Origin: an uncultured Lachnospiraceae bacterium
GTDB taxonomy: Bacteria; Bacillota; Clostridia; Lachnospirales; Lachnospiraceae
Assembly: GCA_950097145.1 (NCBI GenBank)
Contig: CATNCF010000006.1
Coordinates: forward strand, 26,625-90,624
Direction of reading: 5' to 3'
Length of the DNA stretch: 64,000 bases
Positions 55,801-63,863 of this stretch are shown in pieces. Made by a program: the position numbers and the translations under genes. Position 1 is the stretch's first letter. Each line of letters begins with the position of its first letter. The notes beneath the pieces were generated by a model, which was not told where the DNA came from, ran no database searches, and was given only the letters and a program-made list of their open reading frames with translations.

Positions 55801-58800
55801 AGACCATACGGGCAAGGAGGGAAATGGACCATGCAGAGACAGCGGTGGAGGCCCTCAACCTTTCCATATGTGAGTACAACGGCGTCAATCTTCCGTATAT
55901 GCTGCAGATTTATGAGCCGGACATCAGCGGATATGCAGAAAAACTCAGGGAAAGGCAGAAAGATATGCAGGAAGAAATTCTCCTTTCTGTGGCTGACGGA
56001 GGAGAATTAAAGAGAGAAAAACTGATTGAGGAGCTGAAAGGCGTTATCTTCCTGAATCCGCAGAAATACCTTACGCATGATAAAAACCAGGGATGGGAGA
56101 CAGCGGATGAGTACCTGTCCGGCAATGTCCGGGACAAGCTGCGTGTGGCAAAAGCAGCAGCGGGCGAACACCCGGAACTGTTCGGGGATAACGTGGCAGC
56201 GTTAGAACAGGTGCAGCCGCGGGATTTGGATGCCGGGGAGATAGATGTGAGGATTGGCACGACATGGATTGAGCCGGAGGACTATGAGAAATTCCTTTAT
56301 GAAACGCTGCACACGCCAAAACGGGCGCAGGCGAGGAGACATGACTATGGTTCTTCCGGGATACAGGTGCAGCTGAATAAGTTCCGGATGGAATGGTTTG
56401 TTGAGAATAAACCTTTAGACAATACTTCAGTGGCGGCAACCAAAACCTACGGTACGTCAAGGATGGACGCTTATACTATTTTTGAAAGCACGCTGAACCT
56501 GCGCACCGTGACGGTTCGGGATCGGATTGAAGATGGTGGGGGAAAGCACCATTATGAAACGAACCAGAAGGAGACCATGCTGGCAAGGGAAAAACAGAAC
56601 CAGTTAAAAGAGGCGTTCCGGGACTGGATATTTGCAGAGCCAAAGCGGAGGAATAAATATGTCGGTTATTATAATGAGACCTTTAACAATGTAAGGCTGC
56701 GGGAGTATGACGGCAGCCATTTACAGTTTCCCGGCATGAACCCGGATATCCGGCTAAAGCCGCACCAGAGGAATGCCATTGCAAGGATTCTGATGGGAGG
56801 GAACACCCTGCTTGCCCACTGCGTGGGTGCAGGCAAGAGTTTTGAGATGATGGCGGCGTGTATGGAACAGAAACGTCTGGGGCTTTCTAACAAAACGGTC
56901 ATGGTAGTGCCAAAGCCGCTGATCGGGCAGACTGCCAGTGAGTTCCTGCGCCTTTATCCCTCTGCAAACATTCTGGTGGCTGCCGAGAGGGATTTTGAGA
57001 AACACAGGAGAAAGCAGTTTATCTCCCGCATTGCCACTGGGGACTATGACTGCATCATCATGTCGCACTCGCAGTTTGAGAAAATCCCGGTATCAAAGGA
57101 AAGGAGGGAAATGCTGTTAAACCGCCAGATTGACGACATCAGCTTTGCCATTGCGGAAATGAAGGAGCGCAACCGGGAGCGGTGGACCGTCAAGCAGATG
57201 GAGGCACAGAGAACGCGGATGGAGGAGCAGCTGCGGGAAATGGCGGATGAGGAGCGGAAGGATGACCTCATTACCTTTGAGGAACTCGGCATTGACTCCA
57301 TCATGGTGGACGAGGCACACGCGTTTAAGAATCTCGCCGTATTTTCAAAAATGAACGTGTCGGGGATAACCGGCAGCGGCAGCCAGAGGGCAATGGACAT
57401 GTACCTCAAATGCCAGTATGTCAATGAGATAAACAATGGGAGGGGGATTGTCTTTGCCACGGGGACGCCGGTCAGCAATACAATGTGTGAGATGTACGTC
57501 ATGCAGCAGTTTCTGCAGAAAGACACATTAGAGCAGCTTGGGATTTACCATTTTGACAGCTGGGCGGCTAATTTCGGGGAGCAGACAACGGCTCTGGAAC
57601 TTACTGTTGAGGGCAGCGGGTTCCGGTTCAAGACAAGGTTTAATAAATTTACCAACCTGCCGGAGCTGATGAACATTTTCCGGGAGGCAGCGGACATCCA
57701 GACAAGGGACATGCTGGACCTTGACGCCCCGGAACTGCGGGGCGGGAAATATATCATCGTGGAGAGCGAGCCGGACTGGTATGTGAGGCAGGTCATGGAA
57801 ACTTTTGTCCGGCGGGCGGAGGCAATCCGTGACGGCGGTGTCGATCCGAAAGTAGACAATTTCCTTAAAATCACCCATGAGGCAAGGCTGTTAGGCACAG
57901 ATGCAAGGCTTTTAACCCCGGACGCACCGGGGAGCGTGGATGGCAAGTTAAATAAAGTGGTGGAAAATGTGCTGTATGAATACCGTAAGGCAGAAAGTGA
58001 GGGGAAAGTAGGCACACAGCTTATCTTTTCGGATATTGGCACGCCGAAACGTTCATGGAGCCGGGATATGTTAAACACACCGTGGCATGAAATAGGAAGT
58101 TTTGATGTTTATAATTATATCAAGACGGAACTGGTAAAGCAGGGCATTCCGGCGGAGGAAATCGCATTCATACACGATTCCAAAACAGACGCACAGAGGG
58201 ACGTCCTGTTCCGTGAAATGCGTTCCGGCATAAAAAAGGTGCTGATTGGCTCTACGGACAAATGCGGCACCGGCGTCAACGTGCAGACGCACCTTGTGGC
58301 AATGCACCACTGCGACTGCCCGTGGAAACCCTCAAGCATAGAACAGCGTGAGGGCAGGGGACTCAGACAGGGCAATGAGAATGATGAGGTTGCCGTGTAC
58401 CGCTATGTGACAAAAGGGACCTTTGACGCATACAGTTGGGCGCTGGTCGAAAACAAGCAGCGCTTTATCTCACAGGTAATGACAGGGAAATCCATATCAA
58501 GGACCTGTGAGGATATTGACGAGGCAGTCCTCTCCTATGCGGAGATAAAGGCTGTGGCTACTGGGAATCCGATGATAAAAGAAAAAATGCAGACAGACAA
58601 TGACGTGCAGCGTCTGAAAATGCTGAAAGCAGCGTATGACAGCCAGCACTATGCCATGCAGGACGGTTTTATGGTAAAGTTCCCGAAACTGATTGCAGAG
58701 GCAGAGGAAAAACTGAAACGCGTCCATGAAGATGTCAGGGAGCGGGACAAATGCCTGATGGCAGAAACGGATTTTTCCATTAAAGTGGGAGGAATCACGT

Positions 58801-59279
58801 TTACGGAGAGGGTGGACGGCGGAACTGCTTTCCTGTCTGCCGCCAGTAAATGCAAGGCAGGCACGAAGACGGAAGTGGCAGAGTACAAAGGCTTTTTGGT
58901 CCTTGTGGAAAAGAATTTCATGGGGGAGGATTGTCTGGTGATGCGGGGGAGGATGGAATACAGGGCGGACATGTCCACTTCCCCGGTAGGCTGCATGACA
59001 AAGATTGAAAACCTTTTTAACGGGATGCAGGCAGCCGTTGGCTTTCTTGAGGAAAAGCTGGAAAAATACCGCCTTGACATGGAGCAGGCGAAACTGGAAT
59101 ATGAAAAGCCGTTCCAATATGAGGCGGAACTGAAAGCAAAGCTGGCAAGGCAGTTTGAGCTAAATAACCTGCTGGATTTGGAGAACCAGGCGTCCAAAGA
59201 GGAAGAACAGGAACCGGAAGTCAGCCGTGCGGCGGAACCGTCACATGGGTATGGGAAAGAAAGGGAGGGGAACCGTTGA
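52833..59279 (+). CDS. Giant N6-methylase/SNF2 helicase protein
   Basis: A 2148-residue protein. Residues 1-260: N-terminal domain (YEFDNVLMVYAQRPSATLV) seen in antirestriction/ICE helicases. About 260-440: Gly/Arg-rich disordered linker that overprints tnpV. About 575-780: Rossmann methylase (VLEPSVGTGHFF; NVPFGDF in place of NPPF). About 1300-1900: SNF2/DEAD-like helicase with RLKPHQRNAIARIL, HCVGAGKSFEM, IMVDEAHAFKN and EQREGRGLRQGNENDEV. The C-terminus is coiled coil. Such proteins are thought to protect or process transferred DNA. ATG 52833 or 52848 can serve as start. Confidence 0.88.
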   Translation: MGVEYMARQIYQDVVSRVTQTEADWKAVCRLAGRIYRYEFDNVLMVYAQRPSATLVADYDTWKKVRRHVKRDSKGIAIFPSRILKPGMRYVFDIGDTGGKNVKLAWDLEGENLPDLLSALRKRGEIAEVLGTDRKSWLKQLKAFTKQEVCGILKEDFGKQLAEAAMLAGREITGGENETPELTAQKLIFNSIFYAVGTRCGFDLSSEEQDLGAIVNVKDEGSISVLGTLVSDVSCTVLRNIGREIMGIEQGRKRAAYLQQNLSGKGGRNGTSNQLPRGDRRDAVPGHQSSGTDGNRDVREVRNHGDGIFGGKLPAEIPEPDTVRQPLPKTERSGGGGRPDVGKSHGEVSGKPQAGESGIHNGDVTHPETGDDGGRGDYPSRPDKPISLETQEELDREQDDLNSFGTEREAVFRQASLFDYKETGIDSYAIPDEADQMGVPDAVRFEQRQKINNYHVAYEDSEGKEKKEPVSESADTREKEQVPAAETENIMLPQPHNYVIDIHKQETGGEKARYKWNVDAIKTLKQIETENGHATPEEQEILARYAGWGGTSQAFDEKSESWRKEYAELKELLTPEEYREARATVTTAFYTPPAVAAAVGEALVQFGFAGGNVLEPSVGTGHFFGTMPEQLWGSRLFGVEKDSISGRIAKLLYPGADIQIKGFEETDFPDNFFDVVVGNVPFGDFKVYDRKYNAENFKIHDYFVAKSIDKVRPGGIVAVITTKGTMDKKNSSVRKYLAQRAELAGAVRLPNSAFKAEAGTEVTSDILFFQKRERKISAEPGWVHLGMTENGVPVNSYFVEHPEMMLGRMEYDTGRYGSDAGYTVCVNDREDFDLYGALQQAVSRLLVQMPDYEILQEGEPEESIPADPDVKNYTYTFVDGALYYRKDSRMHRQEVGNTVFGRIRGMDKLRKCTRHLIDIQLNGCSEKELNAAQGELNSIYDSFTKKYGYITSQGNSRAFRDDEDYPLLCSLEMVDAENGAVTKADMFTKQTIRARREMDHAETAVEALNLSICEYNGVNLPYMLQIYEPDISGYAEKLRERQKDMQEEILLSVADGGELKREKLIEELKGVIFLNPQKYLTHDKNQGWETADEYLSGNVRDKLRVAKAAAGEHPELFGDNVAALEQVQPRDLDAGEIDVRIGTTWIEPEDYEKFLYETLHTPKRAQARRHDYGSSGIQVQLNKFRMEWFVENKPLDNTSVAATKTYGTSRMDAYTIFESTLNLRTVTVRDRIEDGGGKHHYETNQKETMLAREKQNQLKEAFRDWIFAEPKRRNKYVGYYNETFNNVRLREYDGSHLQFPGMNPDIRLKPHQRNAIARILMGGNTLLAHCVGAGKSFEMMAACMEQKRLGLSNKTVMVVPKPLIGQTASEFLRLYPSANILVAAERDFEKHRRKQFISRIATGDYDCIIMSHSQFEKIPVSKERREMLLNRQIDDISFAIAEMKERNRERWTVKQMEAQRTRMEEQLREMADEERKDDLITFEELGIDSIMVDEAHAFKNLAVFSKMNVSGITGSGSQRAMDMYLKCQYVNEINNGRGIVFATGTPVSNTMCEMYVMQQFLQKDTLEQLGIYHFDSWAANFGEQTTALELTVEGSGFRFKTRFNKFTNLPELMNIFREAADIQTRDMLDLDAPELRGGKYIIVESEPDWYVRQVMETFVRRAEAIRDGGVDPKVDNFLKITHEARLLGTDARLLTPDAPGSVDGKLNKVVENVLYEYRKAESEGKVGTQLIFSDIGTPKRSWSRDMLNTPWHEIGSFDVYNYIKTELVKQGIPAEEIAFIHDSKTDAQRDVLFREMRSGIKKVLIGSTDKCGTGVNVQTHLVAMHHCDCPWKPSSIEQREGRGLRQGNENDEVAVYRYVTKGTFDAYSWALVENKQRFISQVMTGKSISRTCEDIDEAVLSYAEIKAVATGNPMIKEKMQTDNDVQRLKMLKAAYDSQHYAMQDGFMVKFPKLIAEAEEKLKRVHEDVRERDKCLMAETDFSIKVGGITFTERVDGGTAFLSAASKCKAGTKTEVAEYKGFLVLVEKNFMGEDCLVMRGRMEYRADMSTSPVGCMTKIENLFNGMQAAVGFLEEKLEKYRLDMEQAKLEYEKPFQYEAELKAKLARQFELNNLLDLENQASKEEEQEPEVSRAAEPSHGYGKEREGNR
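53638..53997 (+). CDS. tnpV: TnpV-like protein nested in the helicase gene
   Basis: A 119-residue frame inside the helicase ORF (shifted frame), with AAAAGGAGG at 53624-53632 five bases before the ATG. It reads MALAISYHEGTDGMLYPDI, TGTLGKFGIMAMEYLEEN, NLYPKLKEVEEEAGRMLESL and IRKQGMMEAEEIIRHDLI. The pattern YH-EG-GMLYPD, then GK/GKYG-like, then LY/LN-L, resembles TnpV proteins of Tn4451-type elements, whose function is unknown. The overlapping helicase segment is a disordered linker (residues about 269-388), which tolerates overprinting. Confidence 0.7.
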   Translation: MALAISYHEGTDGMLYPDIKAAEQTETGTLGKFGIMAMEYLEENYPQRYRSLIRFGNLYPKLKEVEEEAGRMLESLMEKYLESHRPENPESTMEMLRIRKQGMMEAEEIIRHDLINQFH

Positions 59280-59890
59280 TAAGTAAAAAAACAATAACAT
59301 TTATCCTGGTTGGGATAGCCATAGCGGCTGTCCCTTTTTTTCAGCGGATGCAGGAGCAGCAGAGGGCAGGCTGGTATATCAATCAGATTGAGGAGGATGG
59401 AAATGAGGAGAGTGAAAAAACCGGCAGTTATAAAAAGGAGGTTTCCCCACATCTGGCGGAGGAGGCAGCCGGGATTGTGGAGATACCGGACCTGAACATC
59501 AGGTATCCGGTATTTGAGGGGACCGGCACAGCGCAGTTAAATGAGGGGATTGGGCATATGGAAAGCACTGAGCCTTTATGTGGAAAAGGCAACTGCGTCC
59601 TTGCCGGGCATAACGGCAGCAGGCGCGGGACTTTTTTTACAGGCCTCGGAAGTATCAGGATGGGGGCAGAGGTAAAGCTGACAACGAAAGCAGGGCTGAC
59701 GCACCGTTATACAGTGGAGGAAATGCGGGTGGTAAACCCTTATGAGGAATGGGTAACGGCAGAAAGCGATACGGAAGTGCTTACCCTGTTCACCTGTGCA
59801 GAGCATGGCACAAGGAGGTTTGCCTGCAAATGTGTCCCGGTTAAGGATTATTTCCATGAAAGGGAGAATGCCGGCAGCGAACAGAAGTAA
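59276..59890 (+). CDS. Sortase
   Basis: A 204-residue transpeptidase with an N-terminal membrane anchor (TITFILVGIAIAAVPFF), the His motif LAGHNGSRRGTFF, the Cys motif TLFTCAEHGTRRF (catalytic Cys and downstream Arg). Class is uncertain (B- or D-like). It starts at TTG 59276, overlapping the helicase stop by 4 bases. Only one LPXTG protein is seen in the window (27799-32337), so this is its likely substrate. Confidence 0.88.
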   Translation: MISKKTITFILVGIAIAAVPFFQRMQEQQRAGWYINQIEEDGNEESEKTGSYKKEVSPHLAEEAAGIVEIPDLNIRYPVFEGTGTAQLNEGIGHMESTEPLCGKGNCVLAGHNGSRRGTFFTGLGSIRMGAEVKLTTKAGLTHRYTVEEMRVVNPYEEWVTAESDTEVLTLFTCAEHGTRRFACKCVPVKDYFHERENAGSEQK

Positions 59891-59950
59891 CCAGTAAATT
59901 ACAGCAGGGCAAAAGCCGGCACAGCCGGCCATGCAGAAATGGAGGATTTT

Positions 59951-60610
59951 ATGAAGTATGAGATTACCGTAGGAGAAGTGCAGGCACAGAACAGCAGCGT
60001 AAAAGGCTATGCCTCAGTGGTATTCGGGGACAGTTTCAAGGTCAGCAATATTGCGATTCTGGCGGACAGGAATAACCGGCTGTATATTTCCATGCCGCAT
60101 TACAAGAACCAGGATAAGAAAAAGAAAGACATCTGCTATCCGACCACAAAAAGTTTTCATGGGGAGCTGGAGGCAAATATTTTGCTTTCACTGGAGAACC
60201 TGCAGCAGACGGGGCAGAAGAAATACCTTGTGGGGGATGGGCAGGACATGGAGCTGCCTTTTACGGTGGCGGTCACGCCTTTTGAAAAGGAAAACAGCAG
60301 TATCCGGGGGCTTGCCCGCATTTATCTGGACGAATGTTTTGCTGTCAGCAATATCAGCCTTATTATGGGGAAAAATGGGATGTTTGTGTCCATGCCTTCT
60401 TACAAGACAAACCAGATAGGTGAGAATAACAAAGAAGTATACCGGGACATCTGCTATCCGGTTACCGGGGAGTTCCGTGAGAAAGTAAATAATATGCTGA
60501 CGGCTGCTTATGAAAGGGCGGTGGCAAAAGTGCAGGAGAACGTATTGGCACAGGCGGATGGGTTTGTGCCGACACAGGATTTCCCGGATATGGGTTTGCC
60601 TGCTAGATAA
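59951..60610 (+). CDS. Tandem SpoVG-domain protein
   Basis: A 219-residue protein with two consecutive SpoVG-like domains: the first about residues 1-95 (SSVKGYASVVFGDSFKVSNI, RLYISMPHYKN, DICYPTT) and the second about 105-190 (SSIRGLARIYLDECFAVSNI, MFVSMPSYK, DICYPVTGEFREK). SpoVG is a small DNA/RNA-binding regulator, normally single-domain and about 95 residues. ATG 59951 is preferred, because GGAGGA lies between it and the ATG at 59939. Confidence 0.88.
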   Translation: MKYEITVGEVQAQNSSVKGYASVVFGDSFKVSNIAILADRNNRLYISMPHYKNQDKKKKDICYPTTKSFHGELEANILLSLENLQQTGQKKYLVGDGQDMELPFTVAVTPFEKENSSIRGLARIYLDECFAVSNISLIMGKNGMFVSMPSYKTNQIGENNKEVYRDICYPVTGEFREKVNNMLTAAYERAVAKVQENVLAQADGFVPTQDFPDMGLPAR

Positions 60611-60797
60611 TAAAGATTTAGGAAATGATTTGCCGGAGCCGGGGATAGCTGTTGCTTTCTCTGGTTTCGGCATAGTGGAAAGAAACACTGATTTTGCAGA
60701 CTTGGTGATAATACGGCTTTTATGACTGCGGTTCATATCCAGTGCAACACATATTGAAATATAACGGTCAGGAAATCCAAAAATGTTTGTGTAAAAA

Positions 60798-60823
60798 CGT
60801 AACTTTTGTATTTAAAATACGAT
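60798..60823 (+). promoter_or_regulatory. Putative ECF promoter, sigma/anti-sigma operon
   Basis: CGTAACTT, 12 nt, TACGAT. The same two boxes with the same spacing occur at 62635-62660. It lies 75 nt before the ECF sigma gene, so the factor probably activates its own operon. The rest of the 287-nt gap 60611-60897 shows nothing recognisable. Confidence 0.7.
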
Positions 60824-60897
60824 ATATTAATTAAGAACGGTTTTAAAAGATTGGCCGATTATTTTAACAAAAGAAATAGATAAAAGGGGAATAAGTA

Positions 60898-61458
60898 ATG
60901 AATGATGCCTACATAATTGATTTGTTTTGGAACAGAGATGAAAATGCAATAAGGATAGTGGATGAGAAGTATAACTCTTTTTGTTATTCCATTGCATGGA
61001 AAATCCTCACAAACCGGGAGGATTCAGAAGAATGCGTGAATGACACATGGTTTGCGGCATGGAGGCATATCCCGCCCAAGAGGCCTTCAAAGCTGGCTGC
61101 TTTTTTAGGTAAGATTACGCGTGGGTTTGCAATAGATACATTGAGGAAAAAATATGCAGTGAAACGGATGGATATGCACATTGTGGAAATAAAGGAAGAA
61201 GTGGAAGATTTAAATGCGGCGGTAATCCATAACTTTGAGGAACATATTGAGGAAGAAGAATTAATAGGGATTATAAATGGCTTTCTGGCGGGGCTGTCAG
61301 AACGGGACAGGGATATTTTTGTCCAGCGGTATTGGGGAATGGAACCATTGAAGAATATTGCGGCAAGGCATCGGGTATCGGAGGGGGCGGTAAAGCAGAA
61401 TCTGCTGCGCAACAAGAAGAAATTAAGAAAATTATTGGAAAAAGAGGGACGCTTATGA
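60898..61458 (+). CDS. ECF-type RNA polymerase sigma factor
   Basis: A 186-residue sigma factor with region 2 (YSIAWKILTNREDSEECVND, TWFAAWRHIPP) and region 4 helix-turn-helix (LSERDRDIFVQRYWGMEPLK, then NIAARHRVSEGAVKQNLLRN). No other domains. AGGGGA precedes the ATG. The stop overlaps the next ATG (ATGA), so it is translationally coupled with the membrane protein that probably acts as its anti-sigma. Confidence 0.92.
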   Translation: MNDAYIIDLFWNRDENAIRIVDEKYNSFCYSIAWKILTNREDSEECVNDTWFAAWRHIPPKRPSKLAAFLGKITRGFAIDTLRKKYAVKRMDMHIVEIKEEVEDLNAAVIHNFEEHIEEEELIGIINGFLAGLSERDRDIFVQRYWGMEPLKNIAARHRVSEGAVKQNLLRNKKKLRKLLEKEGRL

Positions 61459-62507
61459 AAGAAGATGGATTTGAATTTTTGGAGCTTTTTGGGAAGATTG
61501 ATGAAGAATATATTTATCAGGCGCTGCAGCCTTGGAAAGGACAGACGAGAAGATATGTAATGTACCACATGGGAAAAAAGGTTGCCTGTCTTTTCATCAT
61601 TATGCTGCTTGGTTTCTGTATGGTGTTCCATAATCAGGTCTATGCAGCCATAAGCAGGTTTACGACGATGATGGGAGAGATTTTAGGGCTGTCAGATGAC
61701 CTGACGCCCTATACGGATATTATCAATACAACCCAGAGACAGGATGGGACAGGAATAACTTTGAAGGAAGTCATCTGGACGGGAAACAGCCTTCTTGCAT
61801 CTGTCCATGTGGAGGGGGCAGATGACGGTGCAGGCATAAGCGCAGGGGAAAGCATCGAAATCAATGGGGAAGAAAAGGAATGTGATTCTACAAAAGTATA
61901 CAGCAGGGAAGATATTGAAGGAACAGGCGGCGATTATGTTGTCGAATGGGATTATGGCAGCAGCTTACAGATAACCGGGAAAGTAAATATTAAGATGGAA
62001 ATTGTGCTGCACAGGCATATGGAGGATTTTGAAGGGCAGGCGTTTGTATTTGCATTTTCAGCATCAGAAGAAGAATTGCAGAAGAACACACTGCGTATGG
62101 AGCTGAACCGGAAAATAGAGACAGGAGATATAGAGGCTGTTGTCAAAGAAATGTCATTAAACAGCGTGGCAGGCAGCATTCAGGTTGAATGTGGGGAACT
62201 TCCTCTGGAAGAAAAGCAGTATTATTTTAAAATTACGGATATGGATGGAAAAGATTTCCTTTACTATTTAGTAAATATACAGAATGGGGTATATACGTTT
62301 CAGAATGACGGTGAGCCGCCGTCTATGGGGAATGAATGGCTGGATGTCCAAATGTACGCCCTGCCCTTTGAATGGGAAGAAGGTACAGGGGATTCAGATT
62401 CTACCGGTGAACAGTTAAGCGAAGTTTTCCAAGTGGACAATGGGAAAATGGAGCCGGTAGGACAAAAATTCAGGGTTGCAATAAAAAACAGCATATCAAT
62501 GAAGTAA
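61455..62507 (+). CDS. Probable membrane anti-sigma factor (DUF4179-like)
   Basis: A 350-residue protein: a cytosolic N-terminus of about 45 residues (the likely sigma-binding part), one membrane helix (VACLFIIMLLGFCMVF), and a large extracytoplasmic region beginning VYAAISRFTTMMGEILGLSD. Topology and ATGA coupling to the sigma gene support an anti-sigma role. No zinc-binding ZAS motif is visible. ATG 61455 is chosen; the longer frame from 61332 overlaps the sigma gene. Confidence 0.82.
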   Translation: MKEDGFEFLELFGKIDEEYIYQALQPWKGQTRRYVMYHMGKKVACLFIIMLLGFCMVFHNQVYAAISRFTTMMGEILGLSDDLTPYTDIINTTQRQDGTGITLKEVIWTGNSLLASVHVEGADDGAGISAGESIEINGEEKECDSTKVYSREDIEGTGGDYVVEWDYGSSLQITGKVNIKMEIVLHRHMEDFEGQAFVFAFSASEEELQKNTLRMELNRKIETGDIEAVVKEMSLNSVAGSIQVECGELPLEEKQYYFKITDMDGKDFLYYLVNIQNGVYTFQNDGEPPSMGNEWLDVQMYALPFEWEEGTGDSDSTGEQLSEVFQVDNGKMEPVGQKFRVAIKNSISMK

Positions 62508-62549
62508 TGGAATGCTGTGGGTTTATCCGTTATAGGAAAATGAAATTAG

Positions 62550-62584
62550 GGCTGTCAATACAGAAAATATGTGTATTGACAGCC
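62550..62584 (+). terminator. Hairpin after the sigma/anti-sigma operon
   Basis: A perfect 13-bp inverted repeat (62550-62562 with 62572-62584) 43 nt after the stop codon; followed by a weak T-rich run GATTTATATTT. Confidence 0.65.
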
Positions 62585-62634
62585 GATTTATATTTAGGGC
62601 AATTATAGAAATTTTTAATTAAATTGAAAAAAAG

Positions 62635-62660
62635 CGTAACTTAAAAAAGAAAAATACGAT
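62635..62660 (+). promoter_or_regulatory. Putative ECF promoter upstream of the secreted protein
   Basis: CGTAACTT, 12 nt, TACGAT: same boxes and spacing as 60798-60823, with different spacer sequence. It suggests that the ICE sigma factor drives the gene at 62931. Confidence 0.7.
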
Positions 62661-62930
62661 TATTCATATAGATGGCAAATTTTTCAAAGCGGCGCGTGCC
62701 GGTACACATAAAGAATGTCTTCTGGCGAGATGGCAGGTGGCACGAGGTGTCGCGTGCCGAACCGCATTATAAGGAGGGGAGGGAGGAAACATTATCAGCC
62801 ATTGAAAATTAGTATACCATGAATTGCTCCGCGGTGACATGGTAACTTATGCGCACTTCGGCGCGTAAAATATCTAACAATATTTTACCTTACAGGTGTA
62901 AAAATCATGAAAAGAAAGGAATGGTAAACA
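62661..62930 (+). other. Long structured 5' leader of the secreted-protein gene
   Basis: About 270 nt between promoter and ATG. It holds CGCGTGCCG repeats (near 62693 and 62751) with an inverse GGCACG between them, a G-rich AAGGAGGGGAGGGAGG stretch (62771-62786) not followed closely by a start codon, TACCATG/CATGGTA (62815-62821, 62838-62844), and GTAAAATAT/ATATTTTAC (62865-62873, 62880-62888). This is compatible with RNA-level control; no known riboswitch class is recognised. Confidence 0.5.
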
Positions 62931-63665
62931 ATGAAATTTAGAAAAATTATATTGTCTTTATTAACAGCAGCTTTGATGGGAACAGCAGCAATGCCTGCAT
63001 ATGCAGCAGATATATCCGCTGGGGAATATTCAGGTAGAGAATATAGCGAAGATTGTGCCGCAGAAGATGAAGTGGCAGTAGAAGAATATATGGAGGAAGG
63101 AGATGAGGTGGCAGTAGAAGAATATATGCAGGAAGAAGATGAAGTGGCAGTAGAACAGATGGGATATGTGGCAGATAAAAGCGAGCAGGAGATGTCAGCA
63201 GAAACTAGGAACGCGATGCAGGATAACAGTATGGCATTAATATTAAAAGAGACTAAATCAATGAAGTTAGTTTCTTCTAAAGTTTATGACATAGATAATG
63301 AAGTTGCAGCTGAAGTAAATGACTACGAGTCACGTTCCGTTTCAAAAAAAGCAGCTCCAATAGTCAGCACTGTAGAACATAGCCGTACATTCAGGATTTA
63401 CAGAAAAAAGGATAATGCGACATATGTGCAGTGGGTGTTAAGAGGGGTATTTGAGTATAATGGAAAAACAAGCCGCTGCAAGGATACAAGCATGAGGTGC
63501 TATAATAATGCACCTGGAACTTACCAAGTTACATCAAGAACAAGTTATAAATCGGGAATGTATGCAGTAGGGAATTGCCGGGCAGTCAATAAGAAAACAG
63601 GAAAAGCCTACGCAAAAATGCTTAGGTTTGGAGTAACGGCAGCGGGAAAAGTGGTAAATAGGTAA
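62931..63665 (+). CDS. Secreted protein with acidic EVAVEEYM repeats
   Basis: A 244-residue protein. The signal peptide is about 1-26 (LTAALMGTAAMPAYAA). Residues about 45-80 contain three acidic 12-residue repeats (EDEVAVEEYMEE, GDEVAVEEYMQE, EDEVAVEQMG). The C-terminal 90 residues are basic (TFRIYRKKDNATYVQWVLRG, SRCKDTSMRCYNNAPGTYQV) and probably form a small beta-rich domain; two or three Cys could form disulphides. I do not recognise the family. The putative ECF site upstream suggests it is the sigma factor's target. Confidence 0.8.
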   Translation: MKFRKIILSLLTAALMGTAAMPAYAADISAGEYSGREYSEDCAAEDEVAVEEYMEEGDEVAVEEYMQEEDEVAVEQMGYVADKSEQEMSAETRNAMQDNSMALILKETKSMKLVSSKVYDIDNEVAAEVNDYESRSVSKKAAPIVSTVEHSRTFRIYRKKDNATYVQWVLRGVFEYNGKTSRCKDTSMRCYNNAPGTYQVTSRTSYKSGMYAVGNCRAVNKKTGKAYAKMLRFGVTAAGKVVNR

Positions 63666-63710
63666 AAAGCATAGATTCTGGTAGAGAAATAAGATGAAAG
63701 AGAGGATGTC

Positions 63711-63863
63711 ATGAATAAAATATTAAAAAGAATTGGAATGTTTGTTATAAGTGGTGTTATTGCGGTAAGTGCATCCGTTATGCCAACAATGGCAGCACAC
63801 AAGGAAACAGACATGGTAACTTATGATGGGAGAAGTTTTAAAAAACTCAAACTTCGCATTTGA
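63711..63863 (+). CDS. Small secreted peptide, possibly truncated
   Basis: ATG 63711 (AGAGGATG upstream) encodes 50 residues: a signal peptide (FVISGVIAVSASVMPTMAA) and a mature tail of about 21 residues (HKETDMVTYDGRSFKKLKLRI). Its DNA includes a 16-bp repeat also found at 62836-62851. Either a genuine small exported peptide or a gene cut short by a frame change. Positions 63864-64000 show a hairpin (63883-63905) and no gene. Confidence 0.6.
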   Translation: MNKILKRIGMFVISGVIAVSASVMPTMAAHKETDMVTYDGRSFKKLKLRI

